Shown here piece after piece: positions 1-9,211 of a stretch of DNA of 64,000 bases. The DNA is from Vibrio sp. JC009. GTDB lineage: Bacteria > Pseudomonadota > Gammaproteobacteria > Enterobacterales > Vibrionaceae. The stretch spans positions 1,612,001 to 1,676,000 of the forward strand of contig NZ_CP092107.1 in assembly GCF_029016485.1 (NCBI RefSeq), read 5' to 3'. A program made the translations under genes and the position numbers. The number at the start of each line of letters is the position of its first letter. Positions within the stretch are counted from its first letter, which is position 1. Under the pieces are notes generated by a model that was given only the letters and a program-made list of their open reading frames with translations, ran no database searches and was not told where the DNA came from.

Positions 1-1542
1 GGGGAGTATGGCACCTTTAGTGCCACTTATGATCATCAGTTCAGGGACAATCGCCATATTACGAACCTAAATTGGGGCAGGCGGTTTGATCAGGGTGATG
101 CAATGTTCAATATCACCTATAGTGAAAGCGATGCTGACCTTATTGGCCACAATAACAGTTCTTATGTAGGTTGGGATGCTTTGCGGCCCAGTCATGATAT
201 CCATTTCAAAGGCTCTTATCAGGATCTGACTCTGTTGGCCCGTCATGCCAGGCTTGCTTATGCTGGTACTCAGTTTTACCTTCATGACACCTATGTTCCG
301 GAATTAGACAATGATGTTGTCGGCGACCGCAGGATGGAGATAGAGTCATTAGGAATCGCGCATAGCTGGCAGCTCAATGACGCCTACAGCCTTGAGGCTT
401 CGGCTAACTACGTGGGACAATCGGTGGGAAGATATCTGACCGTAGCTTATTTTCCCTCTCTTTCGAACGACCAATATCTCGGTGATGAGTTTGCGGAGAA
501 AAAATATTTCTCTGATGTGATTGTTCGCCATCAGGCTGATGACTGGCGAAGCAAAGCGGGAGTGCACTGGAGCCTGATCGATTTTGCCGGCAATGCTGTA
601 ACACAGGCGGAAAGGTTGCCGGGGATCGAGCGCGCATATGCTTTTTTTGCAGAGACAGAATACCGGGGCTTTGATGATCTGGCACTAACTGCGGGGGTTA
701 GAGTCGAGAGAAATGATTTGCGTAGTGACAGTACCGATGTGATGCCTCGTCTTTCAGCGATATATCACCTGTCTCCCGACTGGAATCTGAGGTATGCCTA
801 CAGTACAGGTATCGTTCGTCCTCAGCGTGTATACAATGTTGGTGATGGCTGGGTACTTTTCACCGTAGATGAAACAACAGGTCAGAAAATATATGCTTCA
901 GGTACCGATACTTCGCAAACGACAACGACCAATGAACTACAGCTTAACTACCAAACCGACAAACTCAATGTAGCTGCGACTTTGTTTTATGCTGAGGCTA
1001 AAGACAGTTTCACCTGAATAGGAAGGGATGCCACTGCTCCACCCGATAGTTTTAATAGTTACCAATATTGGTACGGTAATATCGAGAAAATACGTTCACG
1101 TGGTGTGGAGCTGGAGTTAGCCTATCTGCCCACTGAATATCTGCGCTTTTATGGCAATCTAACCTACCAGAATGCAGAGTACGCTTCGCCTTATGCTACA
1201 ACATTAGGAGGCGCAGAAAGATTTGAAATGTTTGAAACCGGCCAGAGAACCTTGCGAACTCCGGATACTATGTGGAATCTGGGTATTGACTACGACGTGA
1301 CAAATCAGTTTTCACTTAATGCACATTACCGGGGTTTCAGTGGTGTACTCATTTCTGCTGATGAAGAAGAAGGTACCATCGATTACCTTGATCTCAACCT
1401 GAGATACCTGGATGCCTTTGTAAAAGACAGTGAAGTTTCCCTTTATGTTAAAAACGTATTTGATAATCTGGATCATCGAGGCTCACGAGGATTTAGTGAG
1501 GCAGGGCAGGAGTGGGGAGTTAGTTTTACTCTGAGTTTTTAA
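1..1542 (+). pseudogene. TonB-dependent outer-membrane receptor, C-terminal part, interrupted by an in-frame TGA
   Basis: The frame is open from the first base of the window, so the N-terminal plug is missing. It reads as a beta-barrel: alternating hydrophobic/aromatic strands and a C-terminal tail ending in Phe (SLYVKNVFDN, then ...TLSF), as in TonB-dependent receptors of the catecholate/siderophore or vitamin type. At 1015-1017 the frame meets TGA; the same frame continues open straight after it (IGRDATAPPD...) to a TAA at 1540-1542. One base change, for example TGG to TGA, explains this, so the gene is probably a recent pseudogene, although a sequencing error is possible. The substrate cannot be told. 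A terminator follows, and the citrate transporter downstream looks like a separate unit. Confidence 0.8.
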
Positions 1543-1563
1543 TACTTTAAAAAAATACAAACT

Positions 1564-1600
1564 AACGCCATGAAGCAATAACTCTATGGCGTTATTTTAA
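1564..1600 (+). terminator. Rho-independent terminator after the receptor remnant
   Basis: AACGCCAT (1564-1571) pairs with ATGGCGTT (1586-1593), followed by ATTTTAA. It closes the receptor gene before the tct promoter region. The stem is modest and the loop is 14 nt. Confidence 0.6.
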
Positions 1601-1818
1601 TGGAATTTGTTGATTTCTATTTTTTATCAATAAGTTAATTGCTTTGGAGGGTTATAAAAGTCATTTACGCCATTTGACGCATTAAAGACCAAATTTTAAG
1701 AGTTTTAAATCACATTACCTATTTCATGTTTCGCGAATAATTTAACCATCAACTCGGCAGGAAGAAAAAATAACCCTCCGATTGAAATTAAATTAAATAA
1801 CCATAATAGGGAAGTTCC

Positions 1819-2808
1819 ATGAACATGAAACTAAAAAGCGTAATGATTGGTGCAGCGGTTGCTTCTGTTGCGGCTATGCCTTTAAGCAGTGCTATGGCGA
1901 AAGATTACCCACCAAGAACGATGTCAATGGTTGCTCCTTCTGGCGCAGGCGGCGGCTGGGATTTAACAATCCGTACCGTGGCTAAGACCCTGAAAGACAC
2001 GAAACTTGTTAAGTCTAATATGCCTGTCACTAACCGTCCTGGCGGCGGCGGTGCAGTAAACCTGGCTTACATGCAGACTCAGAAAGGCAAAGATAACCTT
2101 ATCTCTGTTTATTCACCACCGATTCTTCTGACTCACCTGAACGGCTCAAGCAAGTTCAGCTATGAAGATACAACGCCACTTGCTCGTCTGATCACTGACT
2201 ACGCTGCTTTCGTTGTTTCAAAAGACTCTAAGTACACTTCTATCAACGAAGTAATGGAAGCACTGAAGAAAGATCCTAAGAGTGTAAAAATCGGCGGTAC
2301 TTCTTCTGCAGGTAGTATGGACCACATCCAGTTCCTTATGATTGCAAAAGCTGCTGGTGTTCCTAACCTGAACCAGATTGACTACATCTCATTCCAGGAT
2401 GGTGGTGCGGTTGCGCAGGTTCTTGGCGGACACATTGACCTTATCTCTACCGGTCTTGGTGACGTTGTATCACTGGTTAAGAGTGGCGACCTGCGCGGTC
2501 TGGCTCAGACAGCTGACAAGCGTATCGGTGAAGGTGTTGTCGCAGAAATCCCGACAGTAAAAGAGCAGGGAATCGATGCGACATTCGAAAACTGGCGTGG
2601 TCTGTTCGGTCCTAAAGATATGCCTGAGTACGCTGTGACTTACTGGAACAAGACTCTGAAAGAGATGGTTGAAACTCCTGAGTGGGCTGAAGCTCGTAAG
2701 CGTAACGGCTGGGATGCGGCATACCAGAATGGTCAGGACTTCACTAAGTTCCTTGCTCAGACTAACGACCAGTACAAAGAAATTCTTTCTGAAGTATTTG
2801 GCAAGTAA
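1819..2808 (+). CDS. tctC: Tripartite tricarboxylate transporter, periplasmic substrate-binding protein TctC
   Basis: This is a 329-residue periplasmic binding protein of the TctC/Bug family, which captures citrate or another tricarboxylate and hands it to the TctA/TctB membrane pair. The N-terminus is a clear signal peptide with a cleavage site after AMA (about residue 27). Next come the family-typical PSGAGGGWD and NRPGGGG stretches that form the carboxylate-binding loops. The ATG at 1819 has an AGGGAAG ribosome site a few bases upstream. Codon use is strongly biased toward preferred codons, suggesting high expression. It is first in tctCBA and lies next to citC, so citrate is the most likely ligand; other Bug proteins bind other carboxylates, so the ligand is inferred. 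Confidence 0.93.
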   Translation: MNMKLKSVMIGAAVASVAAMPLSSAMAKDYPPRTMSMVAPSGAGGGWDLTIRTVAKTLKDTKLVKSNMPVTNRPGGGGAVNLAYMQTQKGKDNLISVYSPPILLTHLNGSSKFSYEDTTPLARLITDYAAFVVSKDSKYTSINEVMEALKKDPKSVKIGGTSSAGSMDHIQFLMIAKAAGVPNLNQIDYISFQDGGAVAQVLGGHIDLISTGLGDVVSLVKSGDLRGLAQTADKRIGEGVVAEIPTVKEQGIDATFENWRGLFGPKDMPEYAVTYWNKTLKEMVETPEWAEARKRNGWDAAYQNGQDFTKFLAQTNDQYKEILSEVFGK

Positions 2809-2824
2809 TCGGTTAACTCAATAA

Positions 2825-2853
2825 AGATAAGAAGGAGCTTCTCCTTCTTATCT
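2825..2853 (+). promoter_or_regulatory. Perfect 13-bp hairpin between tctC and tctB
   Basis: AGATAAGAAGGAG (2825-2837) pairs perfectly with CTCCTTCTTATCT (2841-2853) around a CTT loop. There is no T-tract, so full termination is unlikely. An mRNA-stabilising or partial-termination role would give more TctC than TctB/TctA, as is usual for binding-protein operons. That role is inferred; the hairpin itself is seen. Confidence 0.7.
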
Positions 2854-2902
2854 CCCCTCAACTTATGTTTTATCAAGAAATTCCGGCATAAGGATAAATC
2901 CT

Positions 2903-3397
2903 ATGGAAAACAAAACTGTTCGTCCGAATTGGGATGCATTCACTGGTTTATTCGGTGTAGGTTTCGGGCTTATTTACGGCTATATGTCGTACTCAATGCC
3001 TCGCGCTGCATTCGGTAATCCGATGGACCCAATTTATTTTCCACTTGGCATTTCAGCCATTTCTATTTTAATTGGCATCCTTTTGCTCGTTAAAAGTGAC
3101 TTTAAAGCGTCAGTAATGGCGTGGACAGATCTTATCAATGAAGATGAAGTAAAGAAAAACGACCGTCGTCGTATCCTTTATACCTGCATCATCTCCGTTG
3201 GTTACGCATTAGTTTTTGAGCACCTTGGTTATGTAATCAGTACTTTCCTGTTCATGATTGCCATGCTGACGATTACCAGTGGTAAAGAAACTATGGTTAA
3301 AAACGCGATTATCGCGGTTCTATTCTCTGTTGGTGTTTACTTCGTATTCTCTACGCTATTAAGCATCAGCCTTCCACCACTACCGTTTATGGAATAA
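2903..3397 (+). CDS. tctB: Tripartite tricarboxylate transporter, small membrane subunit TctB
   Basis: A 164-residue protein with four predicted membrane segments (around residues 13-30, 45-62, 90-110 and 135-158), matching the size and topology of TctB. In the family it is the poorly conserved small membrane partner of TctA. It follows tctC after a 94-bp gap holding a strong hairpin, and it ends 12 bp before tctA. The ATG at 2903 follows AAGGATAAATCCT. Identification rests on size, topology and operon position. Confidence 0.9.
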   Translation: MENKTVRPNWDAFTGLFGVGFGLIYGYMSYSMPRAAFGNPMDPIYFPLGISAISILIGILLLVKSDFKASVMAWTDLINEDEVKKNDRRRILYTCIISVGYALVFEHLGYVISTFLFMIAMLTITSGKETMVKNAIIAVLFSVGVYFVFSTLLSISLPPLPFME

Positions 3398-3409
3398 GGA
3401 GACATTACG

Positions 3410-4915
3410 ATGACTGATGTTTTAGCGAACCTTATGAACGGCTTTGGTGTGGCACTGCAGCCATACCACCTGTTCCTTGTTACTATCGGCGGTGTGCTGG
3501 GTACTATCGTTGGTATGCTTCCGGGCCTTGGCCCTGCAACTGGTGTAGCGGTTCTGCTGCCAATGACATTTGCTATGGGTCCGACCGCAGCACTGATCAC
3601 CATGACGGGTGTTTATATCGGTGCCATGTTCGGTGGTTCACGTAGTTCGATTCTTATTAATACTCCGGGGGACGGTGCTGCTCTGGCTGCCACCTTTGAC
3701 GGTTACCCGATGGCGATGCAGGGGCGTGCGGAATCTGCTCTGGCAATGTCGGCAATCGCATCCCTGATTGGTGGTACTATCGCAGCGGTTCTGATGACCC
3801 TTCTGGCGGAGCCTGTAGCAAGCTTTGCACTAAAATTTGGTCCTGCTGAGTACTTCCTGTTGATGGTTGCGGCGCTTTCTATGACGGCGTCTATGTCTAA
3901 GGGCAATATGCTGAAAGGTTTCCTTTCCATGGTTGTGGGCCTGTCCATTGCGACAATCGGTATCGATGCTCAGTCCGGTGTAGAACGCTTTACATTCGGC
4001 AACCTTGAACTGCAGACAGGTGTAGACTTCCTGGTTGTGATTATCGGTATCTACGCGCTGGGTGAAGTGTTCAAGAGCTTCCGTTCTCTTAGTCAGGGTA
4101 CTAAGAAAGCACAGACTAAGTTCAAGCGTATCTGGATCAGCGGTGACGACTGGCCTCGTTCAAAATGGCCTATCCTGCGCAGTGCGCCTGTAGGCTTTAT
4201 CATCGGCTCTCTTCCGGGCGCAGGTGGTACTATGGCTTCACTGATGTGTTACAACAACGAGAAGCAGTTGTCTAAGAACAAAGAAGAGTTTGGTAACGGT
4301 GCTATCGAAGGTCTTGCTGCGCCGGAATCTGCGAACAACGCCGCTTCTATCGGTGCGATGATTCCAATGCTTTCACTGGGTGTTCCTGGCTCAGGTACAA
4401 CAGCGGTAATGATGGGTGCGCTGCTAATGCTGGGTATTCAGCCTGGTCCAATGCTGTTCACTCAGTACCCTGAAACGGCATGGGGTCTGATTGCAAGTAT
4501 GTTTGTTGCGAACTTTATCCTTGCGATTGTAAACATCCCGCTGGCAGGTGCTCTGGTACGTGTACTGGCAATTCCACCTAAAGTACTGTACCCGATTGTA
4601 CTGGGTCTTGCGTTTATCGGTTGTTACGCTATCAGTAACTCGGTTGTTGACTTCTATATCCTTGTTATCCTTGGTGTGGCAGGTGTTGTGATGAAGCGTG
4701 CAAATATCCCGACAGCGCCAATGATTCTGGCGGTCATCGTGGGCGGTACCATGGAGCAGTCGTTCCGTCAGGCATACCGTATTTCTAACCAGGATCTGTC
4801 GGTATTTGGCCACTCAACAGTAGCTCAGGTTCTGATTGCGATTACTGTACTTTCGATTGCTCTGCCAATCATTGGTATGCTTCGTAGCCGAAAAGCAGAA
4901 GCTCAGACTGCATAA
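3410..4915 (+). CDS. tctA: Tripartite tricarboxylate transporter, large membrane subunit TctA
   Basis: A 501-residue, very hydrophobic protein with about ten to twelve membrane segments, the usual length for TctA. It carries the conserved glycine/proline-rich GMLPGLGPATGVAVLLP near the N-terminus and the matching GSLPGAGGT about residue 270, plus APESANNAA. It forms the cation-coupled translocation channel for the substrate bound by TctC. The ATG at 3410 follows an AAGGAG site (about 8 nt spacing) shortly after the tctB stop. It is the last gene of tctCBA and is followed by a strong terminator. Confidence 0.95.
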   Translation: MTDVLANLMNGFGVALQPYHLFLVTIGGVLGTIVGMLPGLGPATGVAVLLPMTFAMGPTAALITMTGVYIGAMFGGSRSSILINTPGDGAALAATFDGYPMAMQGRAESALAMSAIASLIGGTIAAVLMTLLAEPVASFALKFGPAEYFLLMVAALSMTASMSKGNMLKGFLSMVVGLSIATIGIDAQSGVERFTFGNLELQTGVDFLVVIIGIYALGEVFKSFRSLSQGTKKAQTKFKRIWISGDDWPRSKWPILRSAPVGFIIGSLPGAGGTMASLMCYNNEKQLSKNKEEFGNGAIEGLAAPESANNAASIGAMIPMLSLGVPGSGTTAVMMGALLMLGIQPGPMLFTQYPETAWGLIASMFVANFILAIVNIPLAGALVRVLAIPPKVLYPIVLGLAFIGCYAISNSVVDFYILVILGVAGVVMKRANIPTAPMILAVIVGGTMEQSFRQAYRISNQDLSVFGHSTVAQVLIAITVLSIALPIIGMLRSRKAEAQTA

Positions 4916-4934
4916 GAAAATTTATCGATAAAAT

Positions 4935-4978
4935 ACAGGCCAGTCCGGAGTTATTACCGGGCTGGCCTGTCTGTTTTT
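4935..4978 (+). terminator. Rho-independent terminator of tctCBA
   Basis: A 14-bp stem (4935-4948 with 4957-4970, one G-T pair) with a short loop, followed by CTGTTTTT. This ends tctCBA, so citC has its own promoter. Confidence 0.88.
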
Positions 4979-4995
4979 AAACTGTCCAAATAAAT

Positions 4996-5016
4996 AAATT
5001 CATAAACACCATATAA
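4996..5016 (+). promoter_or_regulatory. Candidate CitB operator upstream of citC
   Basis: AAATTCATAAACACCATATA plus one A. The same 21-mer with one change (T for C at position 6) lies upstream of oadG at 16971-16991, and its first 11 bases recur upstream of citD (25084-25094). The known CitB/DpiA regulators bind AT-rich sites at citrate-fermentation promoters, so a CitB site is the natural reading. No published consensus was matched. Confidence 0.5.
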
Positions 5017-5038
5017 AAAATATTTTCCTTGTTAATCA

Positions 5039-5054
5039 CATGACGTAAGTCATG
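5039..5054. promoter_or_regulatory. Inverted repeat in the citC promoter region
   Basis: CATGAC-GTAA-GTCATG is a perfect 6-4-6 palindrome about 60 bp upstream of the citC start. It could be an operator or overlap a promoter. No regulator can be assigned. Confidence 0.35.
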
Positions 5055-5113
5055 CTTTTGGCTTAAAAATAGGCGGATAATTCGTTCGTACACTAACTAT
5101 TTGAGAGAGACCG

Positions 5114-6205
5114 GTGCTTGATTCATACCACTTTGAGAAAGTAATCAACGGCAGCAGCAAAAAGATGGATAGAGTGCGTGCATTTCTGGACAAAATGGAT
5201 CTGGGAGTGGACGTGGATGTCGAGTTTTTTGTTGTGGCGTACCATGAGTACAGCATTGTTGGTTGCGGTGGTTTAGCCGGGAATACGATAAAATCTGTCG
5301 CCGTTGACGATTCACATCAGGGCAACGGACTCTCAACCAAACTGCTTACCGAACTGGTCACTCAGGCCTACGATATGGGCCGGTATAATCTGTTTATCTA
5401 TACTAAGCCTGAAAATTATCAGATGTTCCATAATGCGGGTTTCTACCTGCTTACTTCGGTAAAAGACCGCGTAATTCTTCTGGAAAACAGTAAAAATCGC
5501 CTTCAGCGTTACTGCAATAAGCTCGCGACGCTAAGACAGCAGGGCGATAAGATCGGCAGTATTGTAATGAATGCCAACCCGTTCACTCTGGGGCACAGAT
5601 ACCTTGTAGAACGTGCATCTAAAGAGTCAGACTGGGTTCATCTGTTTGTGGTGAAAGAGGACAGTTCCTTCTTTAATTATGAAGACCGCCTGAATATGAT
5701 TCGTGCCGGTGTGGAAGAATTTGGCAATGTGATTGTTCACCCGGGATCCGACTATATGATCTCCCGTGCGACTTTTCCGAGCTATTTCCTGAAAGACGAA
5801 GGCATTATTAACTTTGCCCATACCGCGATAGATCTACAGTTGTTCCGTAGCTATCTGGCTCCGGCACTGGGTATTACCCACCGGTTTGTGGGTACAGAGC
5901 CTATCTGCAAGGTGACTAACTTCTATAACCAGCAGATGCATCAGTGGCTGGCAACGCCAACGCTGGAGTCTGATCCTATTTCCCTGATTGAAATTCCACG
6001 CTGTGAAGAAGCAGAGTTGCCGATTTCAGCGTCTCTTGTACGTAATCTGCTGTTCCAGAACCGCTGGGATGACATTAAGAAGATTGTTCCGGTGACCACC
6101 TTCGATTATCTGAGAGAGCTGTTCAGCGAAGAGACTTCTGCGTATCAGGCAAAACGCGAGCAGGCTAAGCTTAATCCTTCAGTTCAGTTAAGTCTGGAAG
6201 CTTAG
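5114..6205 (+). CDS. citC: [Citrate (pro-3S)-lyase] ligase CitC
   Basis: CitC acetylates the prosthetic group of citrate lyase using acetate and ATP, turning on the enzyme. The 363-residue protein shows the two family parts: an N-terminal GNAT-like region (VAVDDSHQGNGLSTKLL, about residues 60-75) and a C-terminal nucleotidyltransferase region with MNANPFTLGHRYLVE, the HxGH-like ATP site, plus SASLVRNLL near the end. The start is GTG at 5114 with GAGAGAG just upstream. Here citC stands alone with its own promoter, about 19 kb from citDEFXG, whereas citrate clusters usually have it first in the lyase operon. It is convergent with the antiporter gene, with 11 bp between the stops. Confidence 0.95.
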   Translation: MLDSYHFEKVINGSSKKMDRVRAFLDKMDLGVDVDVEFFVVAYHEYSIVGCGGLAGNTIKSVAVDDSHQGNGLSTKLLTELVTQAYDMGRYNLFIYTKPENYQMFHNAGFYLLTSVKDRVILLENSKNRLQRYCNKLATLRQQGDKIGSIVMNANPFTLGHRYLVERASKESDWVHLFVVKEDSSFFNYEDRLNMIRAGVEEFGNVIVHPGSDYMISRATFPSYFLKDEGIINFAHTAIDLQLFRSYLAPALGITHRFVGTEPICKVTNFYNQQMHQWLATPTLESDPISLIEIPRCEEAELPISASLVRNLLFQNRWDDIKKIVPVTTFDYLRELFSEETSAYQAKREQAKLNPSVQLSLEA

Positions 6206-6216
6206 CCCGGCTCTGA

Positions 6217-8676
6217 TTATTTGTGGGTTTCGTGTTCTATTTTCTGAGCAAATACTTCCCCCAGATAATTATCCTTTGCCACAATTTTTCTGAGTTTTTC
6301 AATATCCAGCCAGATCACCTCTACCACAGAGAGTGCTTTGGCGCTGCACTTATAATTTCCCGCAAGAAAGGCGTAAAGGCCAAGCAACTGACCACAGGAT
6401 AAAACCTCTTCGTTAGTGGTGGAAAGAATATCCACTTTGCCGTGCATAATTACTGCAACCGATGACGCGGCCTTGTTCTGGCGGAATATCAGTTCGCCTT
6501 CATTATAGATCTGCCTTTTGGCAATTTTCCCCAGAGAAATCAGGGTTCGTTTATGTATGCCTTTAGCCCAGGGCATGGATGCGAGCTGTTCGCTGATCTC
6601 TTTTACGCTGACATTGTGCGGTTTAGGCTTCAGGTGAGCGAGCCTGGTCTCTATCTCCATGGTCAGATGTTCGGATTCACTTTTATCCAGTACGCCTTCC
6701 TCAACCAGTTTATGCAGATAAACCCGCTCCAGATTGAGCATCAGGCACTGCGCAGAGTGGGTTTCCAGACTGAATGAAAGATCCGGGAAGTTTTCTCTTA
6801 ATTCCTGAATGTAACGGCGGGTAAAGCGCTTGTTCAGGTCGATATCTTTTAGCGTGTCGTCGGCATCTTTAGGGGTCGGAGCCAGTGACGGGATAAATTT
6901 CTCCATCTCTTTCTGCGCCATCAGAAATCCACGGGCCGTATCATAGTTAAGGGCCAGCTTTTCAAAGGAGAAGTGGATGATAACGCGATTCATCAGTGAG
7001 AACTGATTAAACCAGCGCATATAGCCGGGGGTATTCCAGGAGCGGAACAGAGTCTGCCTTGGCGATATCTGCGGGTTGTCATCAAGGGCAACTTCAACGG
7101 CGTTGATAAGTTGCCGGGTTGTCATGCCATTTAGTACGCCTTGTTTAAACTGGGTCCAGTAAAACTGACGTTCGCTCTCCAGCAAACGGCGGTGAAAGGC
7201 GATACGCAGGTCCGATTCGCTGCATTTCTGGCTGCTGCTCTTTTCATCCGGCGCTTTTACATCGTTAAGTGGTTTGGTCAGCTCTCGCCAGTTGGCCCGC
7301 TGCAAAAATTCGTTCTTCTGTATTTCTGGAAGCTCGGTCAGCAGGCGTTGTTTCAGAGTAAACTGCGCCTTGTCCAGACTGGCCTGTTTGGCTGGTGGCA
7401 GCTTGTCCAGTCCCAGATACCTGAGAACCATGGTCATGGTGCTGGAGTTGATAACTATGGTCAGCACAACAATGCCAGCGGTGAGAAACAGGATCTGGTC
7501 AGCGACTTCTTTGGGTATCACTTTGTCCTGAGCGATAATAAGTGCCAGCGCCAGTGCCACCGCTCCGCGAAGCCCCCCCCAGACCAGAACAATGGCTTTC
7601 TGTTTATTGATACCAATGCCGATGCGTTTTAGCAGCGGCATAAAGATAACCACGGACGTTGCCCGGATTAGCTGAATTGCAACATAAAGCCCTGCCAGGG
7701 TTATCCACCACTCCATCACATCCAGCCGGATCCGGGATGCGATGATGATACCAACCAGAATAAAGATCAGGGTATTGGCAACATGCGCCATCATTTCCCA
7801 GAAGCGGTGCAGGAATCCGGACACTTCCGGAGAAATACGGGTACGGCCAATACTGGCAAGAAGCAGCCCAAGGGTGACAACCGCAACCACACCGGAGACA
7901 TGGAACATATTCTCCGCAATAAAGTAGGCAATATAGGCGGCTGAGATGGTGAGGGTTATTTCTATCACAGGTTTATTGAACAGATTACCCACCCACCAGA
8001 GCACAATCAGGCCGGTAAGCAGGCCAGTCAGCATGCCAAAAATAACCACAGATAGAAAGTTACCGGAAATATTCAGCATGCTTATCCCGCTTTCGCCCTG
8101 AGCAGTAAGCAGACCATAAAACAGAGTGAAAAGAACGATGGCGGTACCGTCGTTCAGGAGTGACTCGCCTTCTATCAGAGTCTCCAGACGCTTACGTGAG
8201 CTGACCTCTTTTAGCAGTGCCACCACAGCAACCGGATCGGTTGCGCTGATAAGTGCACCAAACAAAAAGCAGACAGTCCAGCTCCACTCCCATGGAAAGA
8301 AATAGTAAGCCAGAGCGGCGGTCAGGCTTGTTGCTATGATAAGCCCCGGCACGGCAAGTATCAGGATTTGGCTGAACATCCGCTTGAACAGGTGCGTTTC
8401 CATGGCAAAGGCTGACTCAAAAATCAGCGTAGGAAGAAACAGAAGCAGGATAAGGTGCGGGTCAACCTGTGCCAGTCCTGTTAATGCCAGATTGAGTTCA
8501 GGCAGATTTTGCTGCATATGAGCACTGCGGCTATATAAACCTATGCATAACCCGGCCAGAAGAAGAACAACACTATAAGGAGAGATTAGTAATCTTGGCA
8601 GGGACTTAACCAGAGCACCAAGCAAAAGGGACAAGATGACGAACATCAGGATCAGGACGCTGTTGTCTAAGTGCAT
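6217..8676 (-). CDS. CPA1-family Na+/H+ antiporter with C-terminal cyclic-nucleotide-binding-like domain
   Basis: The first ~430 residues are an antiporter membrane domain of about twelve helices. ATDPVAVVALLKEVSS and SLLNDGTAIVLF match the CPA1/NhaP type, whose ND motif is typical of electroneutral exchange. A long cytoplasmic region follows, and the last ~115 residues resemble a cyclic-nucleotide-binding beta-roll. In that roll the usual phosphate-cassette Glu and Arg are not evident (GQLLGLYAFLAGNYKCSAKA), so cAMP binding is doubtful. ATG at 8676 has a GGGGGA ribosome site. The protein exchanges Na+ for H+ at the inner membrane; being close to a Na+-pumping decarboxylase locus, it could help the sodium cycle, which is inference. 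Confidence 0.9.
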   Translation of the reverse strand: MHLDNSVLILMFVILSLLLGALVKSLPRLLISPYSVVLLLAGLCIGLYSRSAHMQQNLPELNLALTGLAQVDPHLILLLFLPTLIFESAFAMETHLFKRMFSQILILAVPGLIIATSLTAALAYYFFPWEWSWTVCFLFGALISATDPVAVVALLKEVSSRKRLETLIEGESLLNDGTAIVLFTLFYGLLTAQGESGISMLNISGNFLSVVIFGMLTGLLTGLIVLWWVGNLFNKPVIEITLTISAAYIAYFIAENMFHVSGVVAVVTLGLLLASIGRTRISPEVSGFLHRFWEMMAHVANTLIFILVGIIIASRIRLDVMEWWITLAGLYVAIQLIRATSVVIFMPLLKRIGIGINKQKAIVLVWGGLRGAVALALALIIAQDKVIPKEVADQILFLTAGIVVLTIVINSSTMTMVLRYLGLDKLPPAKQASLDKAQFTLKQRLLTELPEIQKNEFLQRANWRELTKPLNDVKAPDEKSSSQKCSESDLRIAFHRRLLESERQFYWTQFKQGVLNGMTTRQLINAVEVALDDNPQISPRQTLFRSWNTPGYMRWFNQFSLMNRVIIHFSFEKLALNYDTARGFLMAQKEMEKFIPSLAPTPKDADDTLKDIDLNKRFTRRYIQELRENFPDLSFSLETHSAQCLMLNLERVYLHKLVEEGVLDKSESEHLTMEIETRLAHLKPKPHNVSVKEISEQLASMPWAKGIHKRTLISLGKIAKRQIYNEGELIFRQNKAASSVAVIMHGKVDILSTTNEEVLSCGQLLGLYAFLAGNYKCSAKALSVVEVIWLDIEKLRKIVAKDNYLGEVFAQKIEHETHK

Positions 8677-8805
8677 AGTATCCCCCAGAATAGAGTAATA
8701 ACTATCACTTAGTTTAGTTCAGCGAAGCGAGCTTAACGTGCAAAAGCACTGATTTCTCAGAATACTGACAAATAGTTTGAAACGAATGATATGGCGAACC
8801 TTACC

Positions 8806-8973
8806 TCAGAAGGGATCTTCCGGCTTATTTTTTTCTGTTGAATGGATTGGTGTTGCAGGGTTGGTCTGGCTCTCAGGCTTGCTGCCCAAAAGTCTTCCCA
8901 GATCATCTAAATAGTTTTCTGTATCCGCTATCAGTTTATCAAGCTCATCTGAAAACTTATCAATATCAGCCAT
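8806..8973 (-). CDS. Small acidic hypothetical protein (55 residues)
   Basis: The start was set at the internal ATG (8973) because it has a good CAGGTGG ribosome site, whereas a longer frame begins at 9042 without one. The product MADIDKFSDELDKL... is an acidic amphipathic helix for about 33 residues, then a polar Pro/Thr-rich tail ending in KPEDPF. It has no membrane segment and no known domain. It stands alone between the antiporter and the sugar-binding-protein gene. No function is proposed. Confidence 0.5.
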   Translation of the reverse strand: MADIDKFSDELDKLIADTENYLDDLGRLLGSKPESQTNPATPIHSTEKNKPEDPF

Positions 8974-9132
8974 AATAATTCCACCTGAAGCCAAGTAAGA
9001 GGAATAACATACACTATATACCTCTTTAGTAGTAAGTGGCATTTTGCTGATTTTTAACCCTATATCTCATTTTTTGATCAGGCGCTGATTAATACTCTCT
9101 CTTACGCGGATATTTATGTGACCAGAAACGGA

Positions 9133-9170
9133 AATAGAAAGCCCTCAGGCCTTGTTTGGCAAAGAGGGCT
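9133..9170 (-). terminator. Terminator downstream of the sugar-binding-protein gene
   Basis: Read on the minus strand, AGCCCTC (9170-9164) pairs with GAGGGCT (9146-9140), with an inner GCC/GGC step, then TTCTATTTCC. It lies about 40 bp past the stop of the 9212-10540 gene. Confidence 0.65.
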
Positions 9171-9211
9171 AAAAGTGTTGTTGCTTAATCCAGATACATC
9201 TTAGAGCCGGG

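Noticed and set aside
1015..1017. TGA as a selenocysteine codon
   Set aside because: No selenocysteine insertion hairpin is evident and TonB receptors are not selenoproteins; a nonsense change is far simpler.
4424..4813. 129-codon minus-strand ORF
   Set aside because: It is antisense to tctA in a shadow frame, with low-complexity Arg/Gln/Thr-rich content.
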